Shown here in pieces: positions 38,160 to 49,625 of a stretch of DNA of 64,000 nucleotides. The stretch covers positions 1 through 64,000 of the forward strand of contig RWJK01001951.1 of NCBI GenBank assembly GCA_004335835.1, in the 5' to 3' direction. A model generated the notes under the pieces. That model saw nothing but the letters and a program-made list of their open reading frames with translations. It had not been told where the DNA came from and ran no database searches. The position numbers and the translations under genes were made by a program. Every line of letters begins with the position of its first letter. Positions within the stretch are counted from its first letter, which is position 1. This DNA comes from Scenedesmus sp. ARA3. Taxonomy: Eukaryota > Chlorophyta > Chlorophyceae > Sphaeropleales > Scenedesmaceae.

Positions 38160-40330
38160 ATCAGCAGCAGCAGCAGCAGCTGGTGATGGCAGCTGGTGTG
38201 CATTGGCGATGTGCATTGCATCACTGTGCGCATGTCTGTGCGGTGTTTCGGGGCCCTGCATGTTTTGTTGGTGCTGTTGCGGTCAGAGCTGGGTGGCTGT
38301 GCAGGCAGCTGCTCGATTGGCTCTGCCAGTGGTGGGTGTGTGGCAGCAGGGCGCTGCATGCTTGCTGAGCAGCCTTAGCTGGGCATGCTCGGCTGCTCTG
38401 TGCTCCTGTGTATCATCAAGCGGTTGTGTCAGGCACCACGCTGTGGTGTCTCTGAGGGTTTGGTGTGTTGATAGAGGGGTTTCATGTATTGCTGCACCTT
38501 GCGTCCTGTGCTCTGCTGCCAACGACACTGGCTGCATGTGCACTTGCTGGTGCGAGACAGCGTGTTTTGCAGTGACGATGAGTGAGTTTGTACAGTACAA
38601 AGTGTAGGGTGACTGGCAAATATGTCAAGCACCCGCACATGAAGCCTTTCATTGTGCTTATGGTTGGGTCAAGCTATAACTTGGGGTGGAGTGCATGAAT
38701 TGCAACTGCAGCACAGCAACTGCAACCTTGTGCAGCTGTGCTGCACTGCTGCATCGTGCTGTGTGTGCTCTTGCCTCTACACTAGTAGTGTAGGCGTGAT
38801 GGTTGCAGCTCTGTTTCATTGTGGCAGGCAGGCGCATGCCAATCAGGCAGCTGCAAAAGCTGCTGCAGGCACACCTGTTGTGGAGTCGCAATCTGGTGTG
38901 TGGTCATTGATGCGCCTGACGTTGGCATTTCTTCTGTGTGTCTTCTCCGGCAGGTATACGTGCTGGCGGTGGAAGCTTGTGCACGTTGCTTGGTGCAACA
39001 GTACCTAAAGCACAGCAGCAACCCCTGTTTTACCAGTTGCAGGTTCTGTTATGTGAGATGTTTAAGCGATTAGTCTGGTGCAGACTTTGCATTGCAGTGC
39101 TGGCTAGGAATGCATATGCATGTGCAGTGCGCATGTCCTGTGTGACACACTAGCTCGCAACATCTCTTCCTGGCTTCGGCAACATGACTGGTTTTGTTGT
39201 AGTACAGCCTTGCTCAGCATTGCACTGCAATGGACCCAGGGGACCCAGAAACCATGTTAATTTGCAGCAGTCGAGTGTGTTGCCCTGACAGCAATGCCAA
39301 CGGTATCGTCCTGGCTGGAACAAGGCAGTGCCATAAACAAGGCAGCTGCCGATGCAGCGTGCTAGCTCAGCGCATCTTTGTACAGCTCCTTTACATCCAG
39401 TTCAGTGACCTGTGCCCCCGTACTAGTATACTACTTCCCAACATCTAATGCCCTCCAGTGGCATCAGCAGGGACCATTCCTGCTTTAGTGACTAAACAAA
39501 TTACGCAGCGGTGTGTCATGCTCCCGACACCAGTGTGACACTGGTTGAGCACAGCCGTGCACCAGCCTGGTGGACAGGCCCTGCCCAGGTGATGCACGCC
39601 TTCACCACATCACCACACCAGCACTGGCATTGCTGAAAGAAGCAGTGCACCCCATGAGCGTCAGACATCTCAATCATACAAATGCTCGCTATTGTCGCAA
39701 TAATCACCAACTGTTGCAGTTGGAAGGCCGACTGTTGCAGTTGGAAAGCAGCAGCCATGGCCGACACCCATCGTACAACATGAAGCTGCCAGCTCCAAGC
39801 TAAACAGTTCTGTCTTATACTACCCACTACACAGCATCACGTCGAGGCAAAACATAGCAGAGGTGGCAGCAGCTGCCAGCAATGCCACAGTGTGCCGCAC
39901 CCAGCCCCAGTCACGCAACACATTAACGTTTATTGCTGCCAACACATCAGTGCAATGCTAACTGAGCATGGCATGCTCGAGCCGGCTGGTCCTCAGGTCC
40001 TGCTGCACAGCCTGTATAGACAGCCTGCAGCAGAGGCATGTACAGGCAGGCCCTAAGCCAGCTGGTCCCACAAACAGTCAACGCCCCAACCAGCTGTCTG
40101 ATATTCCTATCCCGCACCAACACTGCAACACAGCAAGTGCAGTCCTCAACACTCGCCCACATTCAACAAAACACCAGCCTCTCTCACAAGCCCCCAAAGC
40201 AGCCAGCCCTGGCTGCATCACCCCGCTCGGGCATGTTTTGACATCGCTAATGATCAAAGCTCAATACACAAATTGCAAACAGTAGCTGGGTGATACTCAT
40301 GGCTGCTAGCTAGCTAGCTGTAGGTACTAC
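38160..40330. other. Convergent intergenic region, CREST-type gene / NT-C2 gene
   Basis: About 2.2 kb between convergent stop codons. Short features seen: a 17-bp near-palindrome (ctacacta, one base, tagtgtag) at 38776-38792; a 16-bp direct repeat (ctgttgcagttggaag type) near 39710 and 39731; and (GCTA)n at 40305-40319, ending 12 bp before the NT-C2 stop. No gene was found. Confidence 0.5.
40305..40319. repeat. (GCTA)n tetranucleotide repeat
   Basis: Just under four tandem copies of gcta lie immediately downstream of the NT-C2 gene stop codon. Confidence 0.85.
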
Positions 40331-43300
40331 TCAAGCCCGCTGCTCAGCGGCCTGCCCAGCAGTCCTCCATCCGGGCAGCAGCCAGCGCAGCAGTCCCAGC
40401 TCCAGCCGGAACGGCAGCAGCGCCGCCCACACCGCAATGCGCCCCGGCAGCAGCGCCCACCACACAGCCATCTCCACCAGCCACGACGCCATGTCCACGC
40501 CAGCTGACAGCGTGTGCCCCACCGCCTGCCAGTACCACACCACAGGCGCGGCAGCAGCACCTACCAGCCTGCTCGCCAGCTGCCAGGCGGTGCACTCTGA
40601 CTGGGTGGCTGCTGCACTTCCGTCAGCAGCTGCAGGCGCTGCCTGTGGCCCAGCAGCAGCTGCTGACAGCCACTGCTGTGTGGTGTGCTCGGGGCCGCTG
40701 CCAGCACCCCACAGCGGCCACCAGCCCCTGGCGGCAGGCACTGCAGCAGCATGCTCATAAGCTGCAGGCATTGTGTACAGGGGGGCTGGTGCCATTACAG
40801 AGGTGGCTTCTGGAGCTGCTGCTGCTGCTGCTGCTGCTGTCCTGCTGCCCAGGGGCCGCCATGACCACGCACCTGCGGGCCGGCTGCTCCTGGTGTCCTG
40901 CATGCCGGCAAGAGCAGTAGCAGCAACATCTGCCTGGCCACCCAGCGCGCCAGCAGTAGCTGGCATGCTCAGGCGGGGCTTGGGCAGCACGTGCGCAGGC
41001 ACAGGTGCTGCTTCTGCAGCTGCAGCTGCTGGGGCCAGCTCGTGCGTTGAGGGAATGGTTGGCAGCGCAGGCTGTGCCTTGACCGCTGTCCCGCGCCCTG
41101 CTGCTGCTGCTGCTGCTGCTGCGGCCTTGCTGGGCCCCACACCCCCAAGCATGCTCCCCAGCATGCCTTTAGGTGTTGTGGGTGCTGACTCATCAGCAGA
41201 TGATGTGGCATCCGGTGCTGCACTGCTGCCTGCCCTGCTGAGGCCGGCCAGTGCTGCTGCTGCTGGCGCGGTGAGGCTGGCCAGCACACTGCTGGGCAGC
41301 ATGCTGCTCCAGGAGCGGCCCAGCAGGCTGGAGGCACTCTGCAAGGCAGCAGCAGTAGCAGCAGCAGCAGCAGAGCAAGGAGATAATCAGGTGATGACGC
41401 ACATCTACAACGCCAACTGTGGTGTTGCATGCGGTTGTTTGAAGGAAACGACGGAACTGCCGATGGGTCGGTCACCAGCAAGCGCAGCATGCAGCAGTTC
41501 TTTACGGCAAGTCACCTCGTGATAGCTGGTGCCAAAATGCAACAGAACGGACACTCTCGTTGCCACATCAGATCTGGCCGGCATCACACGCGCAGCAGCA
41601 TGCCAGCTGCCCACACACATGACGCGCTGCCCACTCCCCTACACTTCCACAGTCCGCGACAGCATCCAGACACCACCAGGCCTGCCTGTGACACCCACCT
41701 CCAGTGAGGGTGCAGGCGTGGGGGGCACCTGGCCAGCTGGCCGTCCCCTGCGCAGCCACTTCATGCTGCTGCTGCCAAAGCACGGCGAGGCAGCCTCCTG
41801 CTGCTCCTCTGCTGCCGCAGGTGCTGCACTGACACCTGCTGCCAGCACCCTGTTACTTGGCGCAGCATTTGCAGCAGCAGCAGCAGCATCACAACTACCT
41901 TGCGGGCCACCAACTGCCTGTCCTGCCTCGCCACCTGCTGAAACAGTAACGGCAGCTGCTGGTGCTGGTGCGGCTACTGGTGCACTGTTCTCTGGTGCCA
42001 ACAGCGGCTGGGTGAGCTGCTGCAGCAGCGAAGCAGCAGGCGCCGGCAGCAGCTGCACCGCCAGCCAGCCCCACGCAGTCAAGCTGGCCACTGCAACCGA
42101 CCACGGCAGCTGCCAAAACATCAGCTGCAGCACACCCAGCACGCTCAAGCCGCCGGGTGCTGCTGCTGACACTGTCACAGCAACGCCTGCCTCGGGCGCT
42201 GCCGCTGCCGCTGGCACTGCAGCAGGTGGCACCCCTCCACCATTTGCTGCTGCACTTGCAGGGAGCTTGGGCATAGCGCTGTGTGTAAGAGGAGCTGCTG
42301 GGGCTGGTGGTGCGGCTGCTGCCTTGGTGCCAGACATGCTGCTTGCCGCCCAGAGAGCCGTGCGTGGCAAGAACAGAGCAGCGTTGACAGCAGCGGTGGC
42401 AGTGCCCTGCGCTGCTGCTGCCATTTGGCGAGCTGACCACAGCAGGGCACCCCCAGTCAACGCCATAGCAGCGGGCAGCAGCGCAGCACCGCCAGCAGCA
42501 ACAGCTGCAGTTGTGCCTAGCCCGGCGGCAGCAGCAGTTGTGCCGAGGCCAGCAGCAGCAGCAAGGCCCGCCAATGCGGAGCGCCTGGCTGTGGGTGTTA
42601 CTGCTGTGTTTTCCACCAGGTGCAGCACCCCCATTGAGGATGATGCCAGCACCCCACCAACACGGGCAGCTGCAGATGCCGCCGCTGATGCTGCTGTTGA
42701 TGCCGCTGATGCAGCAGACGCTGCGGGGCTGCTAGGGATCGTCAGCGCACGCAGCCACTCCCCGCTGCCCTCTGCCGCTGCCTGCTGCTCTGCAGACTGC
42801 GTGTTGAGACGGTTCAGCACATCCGCCAGCCTGCTGCTGCCAACAGATAGCAGCGGCTGCTGCTGCTGCTGCTGGTGCTGTTGCTCTGTGCCCACGCTGC
42901 CAGGGATTGTTTCTGCTGCTGTACCGATTGCCGTGTCCACCTCCTCAGAGGATGGCAGGAGCTGGCTGCTGCCAGGGATGCTGCGGCCAGGCTGCTTTGC
43001 AAAAGGCCCCTCTGCTGCTGCTGCTGCTGCTGGGCCAGGTGCCAAACCAATCAGTGTGTCCACCACCTCTGATGCTGGCACAACCTCGGCGCTGCCCGGC
43101 ACGCTGCTGCTGCCTGCTGCTGCCACACCTGCAGCAGCAGCAGGGTGGCTGGCTACGAAGCTCTGCAACTCAGACTGCTCTCCTGTAGCGGCTGCTGCTA
43201 CTGCTTGGTTTGGTGCTTCTGCCACCTCTGCTTCCACAGCTGCCACTGCTCCATAGGTCTTGACCCCGCCTGTATCAGGAGCTGGCGCAGCCACAGGTGT

Positions 43301-46300
43301 GTGTGCTGCTTCCTGGGCGGGTGCTGCACTGCTGGCTGCTGGCAGCACTCCTGCAGCAGCAGGGTGGCTGCTAATGAAGCTTCGCAGCTCAGCTGCTGCT
43401 GCTGCTGCCTCTGCTGCTGCCTCTGGCACTTTTGCTGCCACTGCACGTGGTGCTCCTGCTGCTGCAGCAGCAGGCGCTGCAGCTTCCAGCACACCCAACC
43501 CCTCAGCAGCTGCGCCTGCTGCTGCTGCTGCTGGCGCCACCTCCAGTGCAGCTGCCTCATACATCAGCTCACTGTCGCTCCTGAAGGGAATGCCCAGTGC
43601 CTCATGCGGGGGAGGCGCAGCAGCAGGCGGCAGCACCTGGCTGATAGTGCTGCTGCGCCTGCTGGTGCCACTGGGCGCATCAGCCCACTCCGCTGCCTCG
43701 TCATCTTCTGCAACCTCATAACCGATGTCATCACCAGCACTGCTAGCACTGCTGCCAGTGCCGGCCGCAAGTGCAGCTGGCTGTGCTTCAGCCTGCACTG
43801 CACCCCCACCTGCAGTGATGCTGCTAATGGTGCTGGGGAAGGCAGCCGCAATCATATCGCCCGCTTCTGCTGGAGTCGCGGCGATTGCGGGGGTCACTGC
43901 AGCTGCTGTTTCAGATGCTGCAAGGCCGAGCTCTGTGAGGGCCGCTGCTGGGCTGCTGGCCAGGTGAGCAGCAGGGCTGTGCACGGTGCTGTGCACTGCC
44001 ACGTTGGTCTGCACCTGCTGCTTGAGGTGCTGCAGCTCCTGCTGCAGCTTCTCAAGCACGCTGCCACTGCGCGGGGATGCTGCTGCTGCTGTTGGCGATG
44101 CTGCTGCTTGCACTGCTGCTGCCTCTGGTACTGCTGGCATGGTCTCAGCAGGTGCTGCTGCGGCCTCGAATGCGGCTGGAGTGGTGGTGATAGGCGGTGG
44201 CGTGGGCAGCGTTGCTGCTGGCTTGCTTGCCGTTGCTGCTGCTGGTGGTGGCGTTGGCAGTGGGCTGGTTGGGGTGAGCAGCGCTTGGGCGTTTGACATG
44301 TGCTGCTGCTGCACTGGTTGCACAGCAGCCTCTGATGGGGCATCCTCCTCGTCTATGAAGTGCAGCGCTCCTGCAAGCATGGAGCTGCTGCCAGTGCCTG
44401 CTGTTGCAGCTGGAGTGGTGGGGGCAGCAACACCAGCAGCTGAGCCGCCGGTCTCAGCAGCAGCAGCAGCATCTAGCTCTGCTGTTGCTGCTGTTGCTGC
44501 TGCCAGATCACCCTCTGCTGCTGCGCCAGGTGCCATTGTCACTGCCACGTCTGTCGCTGTTGTCACCACCACCTCCTGCACCTGAGACTCTTCATGGCTT
44601 GCTGCTGAAACACTATCAGCAGCAGCAGCAGTACTGCCCTCGTGCATTGCTGGTGCTGCTGCTGCCACTGGTGTTGAAGTGATGACTGTGGTAGCCACTG
44701 CCAGCTGGCGCGGCTCCCAGCCGTCTCCTGCTGCCTGCCGACCTGCAGCACTGCTGCCATCATCACTGCCAGCCACAGCTGTGGCAACTACCACAGCCAT
44801 AGGCAGCGCCGGCTCTGCAGGCGCCTCTGCATCTGCTGCTGATGCCTCTGCAGCATCAGCCGCAGCACCAGCTGCTGCCGTGAGTGTTGATGTAGCAGCA
44901 GGACTAGGCTGGGCTGCTGCCACTTCTGTTGCCACAGCCACCACTGGCACTGTCACCTCCCGCTCCTCAACCTCCTCACTCAAATCATACAGCCGCACCG
45001 CTGCCACGCTGCTGCTGCCGCCAGCTGCATTGGCTGCTGCTGTTCCTGCCGCAGGCCCGGCACGCTTGGGGCTGTTGCGGTTGCTGGCAGGCCTGCTGCT
45101 GTTGGGCGTAGGGGTGGCGCTGCTTTTTGGAGTTGCACTCCCTAGCTTGCTGGCTGCTGCCTCTGTCACCTTGCTGATCGGCAGGCCGGTGGCAGCAGCG
45201 AATGCAGCCAGGTCGGCTGTGGAAGGTGTGCGTGGCAGTGAGGCTGCTGCTGCCAGCTGTGCTTTACTGGGTGGTGGCAGCTGTGCATCACTCTCCAGGC
45301 TGTAGCTGCTGCTGAGCGTGGCCAGAATGAGCTCCAAGAACTCACGCTTGGCCGCCTGATCAGCCACATCGGCCGCATCCTGCTGCTGCTGCTGCTGTTG
45401 CTGCTGGTCCTGCACCTGCTGGCTGCTGCCAGCAGCAGTTGTAGCAGGGTCTGCTGATGTAGGATGTGTGGCGCTTGAGGTGCTGCTAGCCTGGTGGGCT
45501 GCTGCTGATGGTGGCTGGATATTATCAGGGGCCTTGGGTGGCGTGTTGAAGGGGGTGGCGGGGCCTGGCCTGCTGAAGGAGGTGGTGGGGGTGGCGGCCT
45601 CGCCCGCAGCACTGCTGGGTGACAGCCGGTGCCTGCCTGGCAGGTTTGGCAGACCTGCGGGAGGGCAGGGTAAATAGGGGCAGCGAACAAGGCGTGGAGT
45701 GGCGGTTACAGCGAGGGCCGTGGATGCTCCCGGCACGACTCACTTTCAAAGCAGGCGGGCTGTGATGCTTCAGCTAGACATGACGCAGCACCCACAGTAT
45801 CCACAAAAACACAACAGCACGTACAAAACACGGAAAACCCGCCTACCTGCCACGTCCAGCCCCATGAGCCCCTGCTGGCTGGCCAGTGGTGAGCGTGCCG
45901 GCGTGCTGGGCTGGCTGCGGCTGTGGTGGCCGGGCAGCATGCCGGCAGCAGCAGCGGCAGTGCGCTCGGCCCCAGGCGCAGGCATGGTGATGGCGCGATG
46001 CACTGCAGGCAGCAGCAAGGCGCGGGCAGCAGCCAATTTGATATTACCATATGCAGGTAACAGAGCAAGTGCAGCTTCAATGCCAAATGCAGCTTTCGTC
46101 AAGTGCATGACGGGCACCAGTGCTACCAGCAACCCAACTCAAAGCAACCAGCCGCCATCATTTGGGCAGCAAGCACACTGCAAGCCTCCCGCACCTGGCG
46201 ACTCCTTGCCTGCCGCCTGGCCCTGCCCGCGCAGCATGCTGCTGCTGCTCTTGGCCCACTGCGGCAGGCGCGCCTTGCCCCCCAGCAGGCTGGAGGCTGT

Positions 46301-47951
46301 GGAGCGCCTGCTGCTGCTGGAGGGGCTCACCAGGCCCAGCAGGCGCTGCCCCACACCAGACGGCTCCAGCAGGCGCGCAGTGATGGACAGCTGGTGGGGG
46401 TGAGGCGGGGTGTGGGAGGTTGAGTGGTGGGGGGCAAGCAGGCAGGGCAGAGGCAGATGTATTGAGGGGTGGTAGTGCAGTCAGTCGGCTAGCTAAGCAG
46501 GTGTCAACAGTGCTGCCAGTCAGGGCTGGCATGCGGGTGTTTGACTAGTCCTGCTGCCAAGGCAATGCAGCCGGACACAGATCCCTAGACACGAACGGTG
46601 CCCTACTTGCAAAGCATTGTACAGCAAACACGCCAGCCTCACCTCCTGCTGCAGGGCGATGCCGCCGCCAGCCGCCACCCACGCCACCTGCAGCCGCGTG
46701 GCCTGGCTGTCGCGCTGGTAGGCGCCGCCCCCGCCCTCCTCCGCACCCTCCACCTCTGGAGGGACCTCTGCCGTGTCAGGCACAGCAGCAGTGTCAGCAG
46801 CCGCCACTAGGTCAGACATACTGCCTAGGCCTGCCTTGGCGGAGCTGGCAGTTGGGGTGCCTAGTTGGGATGCTGATGTGATGGGGCTGCGGGCGCCGGC
46901 TGGCGCAATGCGGTCCTCGCTGGAGTGCCTGCCGTAGCGCGCGGTGACTGCTGCTGCCAGGGAGTCTGTGGAGAAGAGCTCGCTGTCATCGTCATCATCC
47001 AGCACCGGCAGGTCTGCAAATGGCGTGGCGGCAGCGGCGGCCGGCCGGGAGGGTGACAGCGGCGGCTGGCTCTGCTGCTGCTGCTGGCTGCTGGCGGGCT
47101 CTGTGGGAGCTGGCACTGGTTGAGGTGGTGGTGGTGTGGGAGTGACAGCAGCAGTGGTGGGGATGGTGGGGTGTGCCGCGCTGCTGGTGGGCATGCCTGG
47201 CAGCAGCAGGCTGTTGGCCAGGCTGTCTAGGTGCAGTGTGGAGCAGGCGATGGGGCTCCACTGGGGGCCGCGGTTGAGCAGGGAGCGTGCGCCGCTGCTG
47301 CTGGAGGCGCCCATCAGCCACACGTCCACTGCCTGCACAGCATACGCACAAGGTGAGGGAAGAGGGAGTATAGGTACAGAGGTTGGCTGAATGCAGGATG
47401 TATGTAGTGCTTAAAACCTACAATGTATTGGCACAAGAACCTGTGACACAGGCAACTTGCACTGGTGAAGCAACGGGTCTACAGTCGCTGGAGCGTATTG
47501 ATCAGCACGCAGGTGCAAAACAGGTGACCAGTCTGCCCTTCTTACCCCGGTGTCCCTTCAAAGAAGCGGCACAAGGTCACATGCATGAAGACATCTGCAA
47601 GTGGTTTCACCCTAGCAGCTGCATTCAAGGCTGCGGGTGGTACACTAGCAGTGCAACTGGATAAAAACGCTTGTGCCTTGCTGCTGCAGCACGCTAGGCA
47701 GGCCTGCTCACCTTGCTTGGGTACACATGGCAAGTGAAGGACAGCAGCGGGTCCCAGGCTTCCGCATCCTGAAGTCCCACGGTGCTGCGGACGCTCTGGT
47801 CCGATCTTGTGGTAGGGATGGTGTAGCTGGCAGCGTACCGCTTCTTGTTCTGCTGATGACCTATGACCAGCTTCACCTGGTCATATTCCTGTGGAATGCC
47901 AGTGATTTCACTAGAATGCACCTCGAAACGGCAACGTATCCTTCGCCGCAT
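40331..47951 (-). CDS. NT-C2 domain protein with very long Ala-rich region and hydrophobic C-terminus
   Basis: Six exons join in phase to 2,081 residues: 47951-47712, 47332-46643, 46390-46195, 46002-45847, 45654-41699, 41338-40331. The N-terminal roughly 100 residues (FEVHSSEITGIPQEYDQVKL, DAEAWDPLLSFTCHVYPSK, then VDVWLMGASSSSG) have the layout of the NT-type C2 domain found in EEIG1/EHBP1 and plant PMI1-like proteins. An acidic block (LDDDDDSELF) and LQVAWVAAGGG follow. The 1,318-codon exon is mostly Ala/Pro/Thr/Val repeats with recurring motifs (DTLIGLAPG, DTAIGTAAE; SFISSHPAAA, SFVASHPAAA). The C-terminal end is hydrophobic and Trp-rich (LMFWQLPWSVAVASLTAWGW, MAVWWALLPGRIAVWAALL), suggesting membrane association. 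Function unknown; a membrane-linked scaffold is my guess. A plus-strand open frame of 575 codons mirrors it and is not coding. Confidence 0.65.
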
Positions 47952-48275
47952 ACTTGTGTTTGTCGCGATGAACGTGGTGTAGTTTACATGCCAATCCCAA
48001 ACTACTTTCGCGTGCTTTGCGATTTAAAATGCAACGATGGCTACACAATTGAGAATGGCACTAATGATGAGGGCGTTTAAGTTCGACACAAACATGACGT
48101 AGGTTCAGGACTGAACCTTGGACCCTTGACCTAACACGCGCATTACAATGAACCGCACAGGTGCGAAACGTCGCCTCGCATCGGCGCTTTTGTTGTTCTG
48201 TGGAAGCTGTAGCTGAAAGGTTACAAGCCAATTGTGCACCAAGCATGACATCCTGGCCATGCACTTCTATGCCTG
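47952..48275 (-). promoter_or_regulatory. Compact gap: 3' end of the giant gene and promoter of the NT-C2 gene
   Basis: Only 324 bp separate the stop of the upstream giant gene from the start of the NT-C2 gene on the same strand. TTACA on the plus strand at 48221, 48143 and 47984 gives three TGTAA motifs for the minus strand, 51, 129 and 288 nt past the stop. The first two are reasonable poly(A) signals for the giant gene. The rest must hold the NT-C2 promoter. Confidence 0.5.
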
Positions 48276-49592
48276 TCAGCTCCAGGCTGCACCATTTGCA
48301 GCTGCACTGAGCACGCCTCCCAGCCCCTCCAGGCTCCTGCTCAATGCATCTGCCTCGCTGCCCAATGCAGCAGCCTCCGCCACAGCCTGCTGAAGACCCA
48401 GCAGGCCATTATCCCCTCCACTGCCGCTGTGCTTGAAGCTGCCTACATGCTGCACAGCACCATCCCCAGCAGCACGTTGCATGGCAGCATCTTGCCAATG
48501 CACAGGCGGCTCCCCAGCTGCAGTACCGCCAGGGCTGCTGTACAACCCACTGCAGTACTGCCCAACTGCCGCCTGTGCCTCTGCAGCATCCGCGTCCATG
48601 TCTGCTGCCAGCTGGTCCACCTCAGCCAGCATCTGGCTCAGGTCCTGCAGCTCAGCCTGCATGCGGCGCCGCCGCGCAAATGCGGCGCGTTCTGCTGCTG
48701 CTCGAGCGGCAGCGCGCGCTGACGTGGCGCGTGCATATGCTGCCTGCAGGCCGGCTGTCTCCTCCGCCAGATGCTGCACACACAGCAGGGCAGCGCAGGA
48801 GGGTGCAAATGCGTGTTATGAACAGCCATGGGAGACACAACAGCGCGAGCTATGCATACGTCTGGTGTCATGCAGTGCAATGTTGCTACAGCAGCAAGTG
48901 TGAGAGTTGCTCAGCATGATGCAGATGCAGGCCCCTAGGACTGTGGTGATGCAGCCCTCACCTGCTGCACCAGCTGCTGCTGGTCGAGCTGCTGCTCGGC
49001 CTCTGCCAGCTTCTTGGCAGCAGCCCTTGCTGCTGCGCGTGACAGTGAGGACGCAGCGGCTGCTGACTGGCCACTAGCTGACTCATCATGCCACTGCTGC
49101 CCTGCACCATCCGCAGCTACTGTGCGCGCTGCCGCCGGCTGCATGTTGGGGTCGTAGTTCTCCTTGCTTTGCTGCTGCTGCTGCTGCTGCTGTGGGGACA
49201 CTGTTGCACCTGCAGTGCCATCTTGCTGCTGCTGCTTCTGTTGCACCTGGGCCTGCTGCTGCTGCTGCCACTGCTGCCAGAGCTGGTCCAGCTGCTGCGT
49301 CTGCGCCTCCCGCCACTCGCTCAGAGGGCTGCTCCCGCCTGGTGCCGGCAGTGAGCTGGTTGCCAGCCTGGCCCCAGTGTCACTCGAGCTGTGCATATTG
49401 CTGCGCTGCTGCTGCTGGTGGACGCTGCTACCGCTGACGCTTGCTCCACCACGCTTGCTGCTAGCAGAGCTACCGCGCTGTGGCTGCTTGCCCATGCTCC
49501 CGGCGGCCACCTTGCTTGTGTTGCCACTACTGCTGCTGTGTTTCCTGCTCGCATCCCTTGGCCTGCTCACATCCCTGCTGCCACCTGTAGTG

Positions 49593-49625
<33 letters not shown>

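Noticed and set aside
41529..43256. 575-codon plus-strand open frame opposite the NT-C2 gene
   Set aside because: It mirrors Ala-rich GCN codons of the real minus-strand gene; it has no domain and its frame exists because repeats lack stops on both strands.
44679..45305. 208-codon plus-strand open frame
   Set aside because: Same mirror effect within exon 45654-41699 of the NT-C2 gene.
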